This document shows positions 60,826 to 64,000 of a DNA stretch of 64,000 nucleotides, one piece after another. This DNA comes from Tenggerimyces sp963762635. GTDB taxonomy: Bacteria > Actinomycetota > Actinomycetes > Propionibacteriales > Actinopolymorphaceae. The notes beneath the pieces are model-generated. The model did no database searches, was not told the DNA's origin, and was given only the letters and a program-made list of their open reading frames with translations. The position numbers and the translations under genes are program-made. The stretch covers positions 434,001 to 498,000 of the forward strand of contig CAVXLQ010000023.1 of NCBI GenBank assembly GCA_963762635.1, written 5' to 3'. Position 1 is the first letter of the stretch; each line of letters starts with the position of its first letter.

Positions 60826-62006
60826 TGGTGGTCTCCTGCCCCGAATCCTTGGTGGACCAACTCGTTGCCGTCCGTACGGAGGCGCTCGCCGGCGTCGAAC
60901 CGTTCGAACCTGATGTCGTCGTGCGACGCGCCGGCGTCCGTGAGCTCCGACACCGTGTGGCTCACCATCGACGGCGAGCCGCAGACCAGCACCACCCGCC
61001 CGCGCCAGAGGCCGCTCTCCGCGGCGGTCGTGCCGACCAGGCCGCGGACGCCTGGGTAGGACTTGTCGTCGGACACGACCTCGGTGTAGTCGAACCACGG
61101 CTGCTGCTTGGCGAGCTGGGTCATGAGGGGGCGCTCGTAGAGGTTCCACGGCATGCGGGCGCCGTGGAACAGGTGGATGCGCGGCGCCGTGCGCTCGGTG
61201 TGCCACTTGCGGTCGACCTGCTCGAGGACCGCGCGCATCGGGGCGAGGCCCGTACCGCCGGCGACCATGACGATGTCGCGGCCGTCGTCGGGCATCGTGA
61301 GCTGGTCGCCCACGGGGGCGCCGATGCGTACTCCGTCGCCCGGCCTGGCCTGGCGTACGACCGAGCTGCTGACCTGGCCGCCGTCGATAAGCTGGACCTG
61401 CAGGTCGAACGACCCGTCGGCGCGGGGAGCGTTCGCGGGGCTGTAGTAGCGCCACAGCCTGGGGCGTTGGGAGAACTCCATGGCCATCGACTGGCCGGGT
61501 CGGTAGTCGAGCTTCTGGTCGGGCTTGATTCTGAGGACCGTGACGTCCATGGTCCTTCTGTCGACCGAGACGACCCGCGCCGTCCACCAGGCGGGGTCCT
61601 TGTCGGCGGACTCCTCGGCCGCCTGGACCATGACCTTCGCCACCAGCCCGTACGCCTCCGCCCAGGTCGCGGCCAGGTCGGCGGTCCACTCCGGTCCGAG
61701 GAAGTGCTGGAGGGTGGCGAGCAGCGAGCCACCGACGGCCGAGTAGTGGTCGGCGACGACCTCGAACCGCCGGTGGTCCTTGCCGAGCTGCTGGACGAAC
61801 GGGACGACGTCGGCGAGCTGATCGACGTTGCTGACGACCCTTCCCAGCGCGCTGACGAGTTTGTCGCGCTGGGCGGACATGGAGATGGGAAACATCTCGC
61901 GCAATTCGGGATGGCTGAGGAAAAGGTGCGAGTAGAAGAACAACGGCACCTCATCGCCATTAGCGGCGACCACATCCCAGCTCTTCTTCAGTGCTGCGGT
62001 ATCCAT
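60822..62006 (-). CDS. hmp: Flavohaemoprotein (nitric oxide dioxygenase type)
   Basis: This 394-residue protein has a globin domain (about 1-135) with the proximal-His segment RFEVVADHYSAVGGSLL. The FAD domain (about 145-240) has RLWRYYSPANAPR (the R-x-Y-S motif). The NAD domain (about 250-390) includes VMVAGGTGLAPMRAVL and VLVCGSPSMVSH. It converts NO and O2 to nitrate using NADH. The truncated haemoglobin gene is 11 bp upstream and the DivIVA-like gene overlaps downstream. The symbol is by function. Confidence 0.92.
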   Translation of the reverse strand: MDTAALKKSWDVVAANGDEVPLFFYSHLFLSHPELREMFPISMSAQRDKLVSALGRVVSNVDQLADVVPFVQQLGKDHRRFEVVADHYSAVGGSLLATLQHFLGPEWTADLAATWAEAYGLVAKVMVQAAEESADKDPAWWTARVVSVDRRTMDVTVLRIKPDQKLDYRPGQSMAMEFSQRPRLWRYYSPANAPRADGSFDLQVQLIDGGQVSSSVVRQARPGDGVRIGAPVGDQLTMPDDGRDIVMVAGGTGLAPMRAVLEQVDRKWHTERTAPRIHLFHGARMPWNLYERPLMTQLAKQQPWFDYTEVVSDDKSYPGVRGLVGTTAAESGLWRGRVVLVCGSPSMVSHTVSELTDAGASHDDIRFERFDAGERLRTDGNELVHQGFGAGDHQ

Positions 62007-62017
62007 GCGTGTTTGTT

Positions 62018-62411
62018 TCAGCTCGCCTCGACGATGTCCTTTTCGGCTGCCCCTAACGCTTCGCCGACCCGGCCGATGATGTCCTCGTCGACGCTGTTCT
62101 TTCGCAGGACGTCGACGAGGTGGGCGACAACGTGGTGGAAGTCGTCGTTGGTGATGTTCAGGCCTTCATGGGCTTGGCCGAGCTCTCTGCCGGAGTACTC
62201 CGCCGGGCCGCCGAGAACCTGCGAGATCAGCAGGACCTGGTGGCGCTTGTAGCCTTGGTAGGTCGGTGTGCGTGAAGAAGTGGTTGAGGGTCGGATCTTC
62301 CAACAGTCGTTGGTAGAACTGATCAACAACGGCACTCACCGCTGGCGCGCCACCAATGCGTTCGTAGTCGGTTGGCAGGCTGATCTGATCGGTCGAGGCG
62401 TGATTCGCCAT
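62018..62411 (-). pseudogene. glbN: Truncated haemoglobin (group I/N), frameshifted
   Basis: The first frame (ATG 62411, RBS GGAGGGAAC) reads YERIGGAPAVSAVVDQFYQRL and LNHFFTHTDLP. After about 62260 the second frame carries YQGYKRHQVLLISQVLGG (heme His in KRHQ), GPAEYSGRELGQAHEGLNI and VVAHLVDVLRK to the stop at 62018. Correcting by one base gives a 130-residue group I globin. Group I globins bind O2/NO and pair well with the NO dioxygenase downstream. Confidence 0.82.
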
Positions 62412-62735
62412 CGAAGGTTCCCTCCACGTGGTCCGACATGATCATTTCTGCCCCTGGCCCAACGACAACGCAGTGCTACCAGTGCGTGACAACCTGCCGC
62501 AACCCCGTGCGTCCGCTATGCCCTGTGTTGCCTGCCCTTTGCGGTTTCGGCGTCTACTACCCGTTGAGGCCCCTCTAGGTGGGGGATGTTTGGCAAGTCG
62601 GCTCTGCGAGGGATGCGATGGGAAACGCGCAGGTGGACTGTTATTTGTCCCACCCTCGTTGGCGTTATTGCAGTGCCTTTGTCGGATATGAGGTGCTTGG
62701 CCGTGAGCGGACACGGCACCGTTCTTAGGCGCCTG
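62412..62735. other. Upstream region of the globin operon
   Basis: This holds no gene. A short palindrome ATGATCAT occurs at 62438-62445 and CCACGTGG nearby; either could be part of a regulator site for the NO-response operon. I do not see a clear promoter pair or terminator. Confidence 0.35.
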
Positions 62736-63320
62736 TCAGGCCTGGGCGGTGCGCGCGCGGTGGGCGGCGGCTTTGACGCGGCTCAGGCACTGGGGTGAGC
62801 AGAACCTTCGCTTGCCGTTGCGCGAGGTGTCGACGAACACCCGGTCGCACGCCGTTGCGGCGCAGAGGCCGAGGCGGCCGGCCAGGTCGCTGCCGATGGC
62901 GAGGGCGAGCGCGGCGGCGCAGCCGGCCGACCAGCCGTCGACCAGGGTGTCGTCGGCGCCGTGGAAGTGCAGGTGCCAGCCCTCGCCGTCGAAGTAGTCG
63001 AGCTGCGGCCTTGCGTTCGTGTCGAGGAGGAGGGCGTTGACCTCTGTTGCCGCTTCCTTCTCGTCGTCCTGCGCCGCTTCGAAGATTCGCCGCAAGCGCT
63101 TTGCCAGCTGGGCGAAATGCTCCGCGTCGGCCGCAGGGACAGCGGGATCTCCACCCAGCGCTTCCGCCACCGCTCGAACGCGCTCCTTGCCCGCTGGCTC
63201 GGTGAAGACGTTGCCGCGTTGGTGGCCGGCGGTGAGGGCGTTCACGAGGCGCGTGGAGACGGCCAACAGGGTCAAGATGTGACTATCGAATTGCACTTGA
63301 CTGGTCACCGCCGTTCGCAT
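62736..63320 (-). CDS. CGNR zinc-finger regulator
   Basis: About 194 residues. The C-terminal CGNR-type zinc finger begins LCAATACDRVFVDTSRNGKR and ends RRFCSPQCLSRVKAAAHRAR, with four Cys. The N-terminal part (ABATE-type, about 10-130) resembles stress-induced regulators. ATG 63320 is used; GTG 63296 (VQFDSHI) may be nearer to the family start. It is divergent from an MFS transporter, a common arrangement, and probably controls it. Confidence 0.87.
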   Translation of the reverse strand: MRTAVTSQVQFDSHILTLLAVSTRLVNALTAGHQRGNVFTEPAGKERVRAVAEALGGDPAVPAADAEHFAQLAKRLRRIFEAAQDDEKEAATEVNALLLDTNARPQLDYFDGEGWHLHFHGADDTLVDGWSAGCAAALALAIGSDLAGRLGLCAATACDRVFVDTSRNGKRRFCSPQCLSRVKAAAHRARTAQA

Positions 63321-63333
63321 AGCGTCGTTCGAC

Positions 63334-64000
63334 GTGACCAATGATACCCGTTTCACTAGTCACGTTGGTCTGCCGAGAACGGTCCGCGTCCTCGTCATTG
63401 CTCGCGTGGCGAACCGGATCGGCGCCTTCACACTGCCGTTCCTCGCCGTGTATCTGACGGTGAACCACGGCGCGACCGTCGCTCAGGCCGGCTTGGTGTT
63501 GGCGTTGTTCGGGGTGGCGAGCATTCCGTCGCGGCTTGTCGGTGGCTACCTCGCCGATCGGATCGGCGCCAAGGCGACGATCGTTCTGGGTCTGGTGGGA
63601 TGCGCCGTGTGCCTGGCGTGGATCGCCGTGGCGCCCAGCCTGCTTGTCGCGGTGGTCGCCGCCGGGCTGCTCGGGCTGGTCTTCGAGATCTACGAGCCGC
63701 CCAGCGGGGCGTTGATCGCCGATGCCATGCCCGCGGAGGAGCGGCCGCACGCGTACCGCATCCTCGGCGCCGCCATGGCGGTAGCCGCCGTGGCCGCCGG
63801 CCTTCTTGCCGCCGTCGTCGGGGGCCTGGACCTGCGGTGGCTGTTCGCCGCCGACGCGCTCACCTGCGGGATCGGCGCTCTCCTCGTCGCGCTGGGCTTG
63901 CCTAGCCCCCCACGTTCGCGCGTCGCGTCGCCGGACGTACGCGAGGTGCGCGCGTGGCGCGACCCCCGCCTCCTGGCGCTGCTCGTGACGGGAACGGTCT
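63334..64000 (+). CDS. MFS transporter, cut by the window end
   Basis: The frame from GTG 63334 (VTNDTRFTSHVGL) is open to the end of the window and has at least 222 residues. Six or seven helices and the MFS loop motif LVGGYLADRIGAKATIVLG (G-x-x-x-D-R-x-G) are visible. A drug or metabolite efflux role is inferred from the divergent CGNR regulator 13 bp away. The C-terminal half is not in the window. Confidence 0.88.
   Translation, partial: MTNDTRFTSHVGLPRTVRVLVIARVANRIGAFTLPFLAVYLTVNHGATVAQAGLVLALFGVASIPSRLVGGYLADRIGAKATIVLGLVGCAVCLAWIAVAPSLLVAVVAAGLLGLVFEIYEPPSGALIADAMPAEERPHAYRILGAAMAVAAVAAGLLAAVVGGLDLRWLFAADALTCGIGALLVALGLPSPPRSRVASPDVREVRAWRDPRLLALLVTGTV

Overview
The window is high-GC DNA (about 70% in most genes) with actinobacterial features: GTG starts, many 4-base ATGA/GTGA gene overlaps, F420-type and MsiK-type genes, and many GntR/LacI/IclR/TetR/MarR regulators. 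The gene content resembles a soil actinomycete of the Propionibacteriales (Kribbella/Actinopolymorpha-like). That placement is an inference from style, not a search result.

Region 1 (1-9259) looks like one end of an integrative element inserted in a tRNA-Thr(TGT) gene. A tyrosine integrase lies 85 bp from the tRNA 3' end, followed by accessory genes: two GNAT acetyltransferases, a HutC-type GntR regulator, a single-stranded DNA-binding protein, and an AT-richer three-gene run for exported or lipoprotein products. It also holds short hypotheticals and a nitroreductase fragment. The far attachment site is not visible and is probably left of the window.

Region 2 (9359-26134) is chromosomal. It holds a broken HIRAN-domain gene, a LacI regulator divergent from an orphan MsiK/UgpC-type sugar ABC ATPase, a two-component pair, a PAP2 phosphatase, a DUF4032 protein, an enolase-superfamily/creatininase pair under a divergent GntR regulator, a MarR regulator with a divergent YczE-type membrane protein and LLM oxidoreductase, a GH30-type galactanase with two frameshifts, and VOC, HAD and LtrA genes.

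Region 3 (26115-36116) contains an ArsR/SRPBCC pair, two copies of a hairpin repeat enclosing a 14-bp G-rich minisatellite, and a sugar-utilisation locus. In that locus a four-gene operon (two permeases, binding protein, enolase-type dehydratase), an IclR regulator, a GHL6-like glycosidase and a sugar isomerase/epimerase appear to share a perfect TCACATATGTGA operator. The importer has no ATPase of its own, so the orphan MsiK-type ATPase of region 2 is a plausible partner.

Region 4 (36113-48594) has a TolB-like protein, a tandem pair of tryptophanase-type PLP lyases, an APH-like kinase, a frameshifted ECF sigma factor with its membrane partner, a large LuxR regulator, a WYL regulator, exonuclease III and a decayed tandem duplicate of a membrane-anchored protein.

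Region 5 (48694-64000) has a secreted sialidase-like protein, a CDP-alcohol phosphatidyltransferase with a small membrane protein, an XRE-cupin regulator divergent from a thioredoxin-reductase-like flavoprotein, a vanadium haloperoxidase-type enzyme, a DUF2089/DUF4097 pair, a TetR regulator with twin operators and its membrane protein target, and a nitric-oxide detoxification run (truncated haemoglobin, flavohaemoprotein, DivIVA-like protein). It ends in a CGNR regulator divergent from a cut-off MFS transporter.

At least six single-base frameshifts interrupt otherwise intact genes. Three are an extra base in a G3/C3 run, so part of the 'pseudogene' signal may be assembly error.
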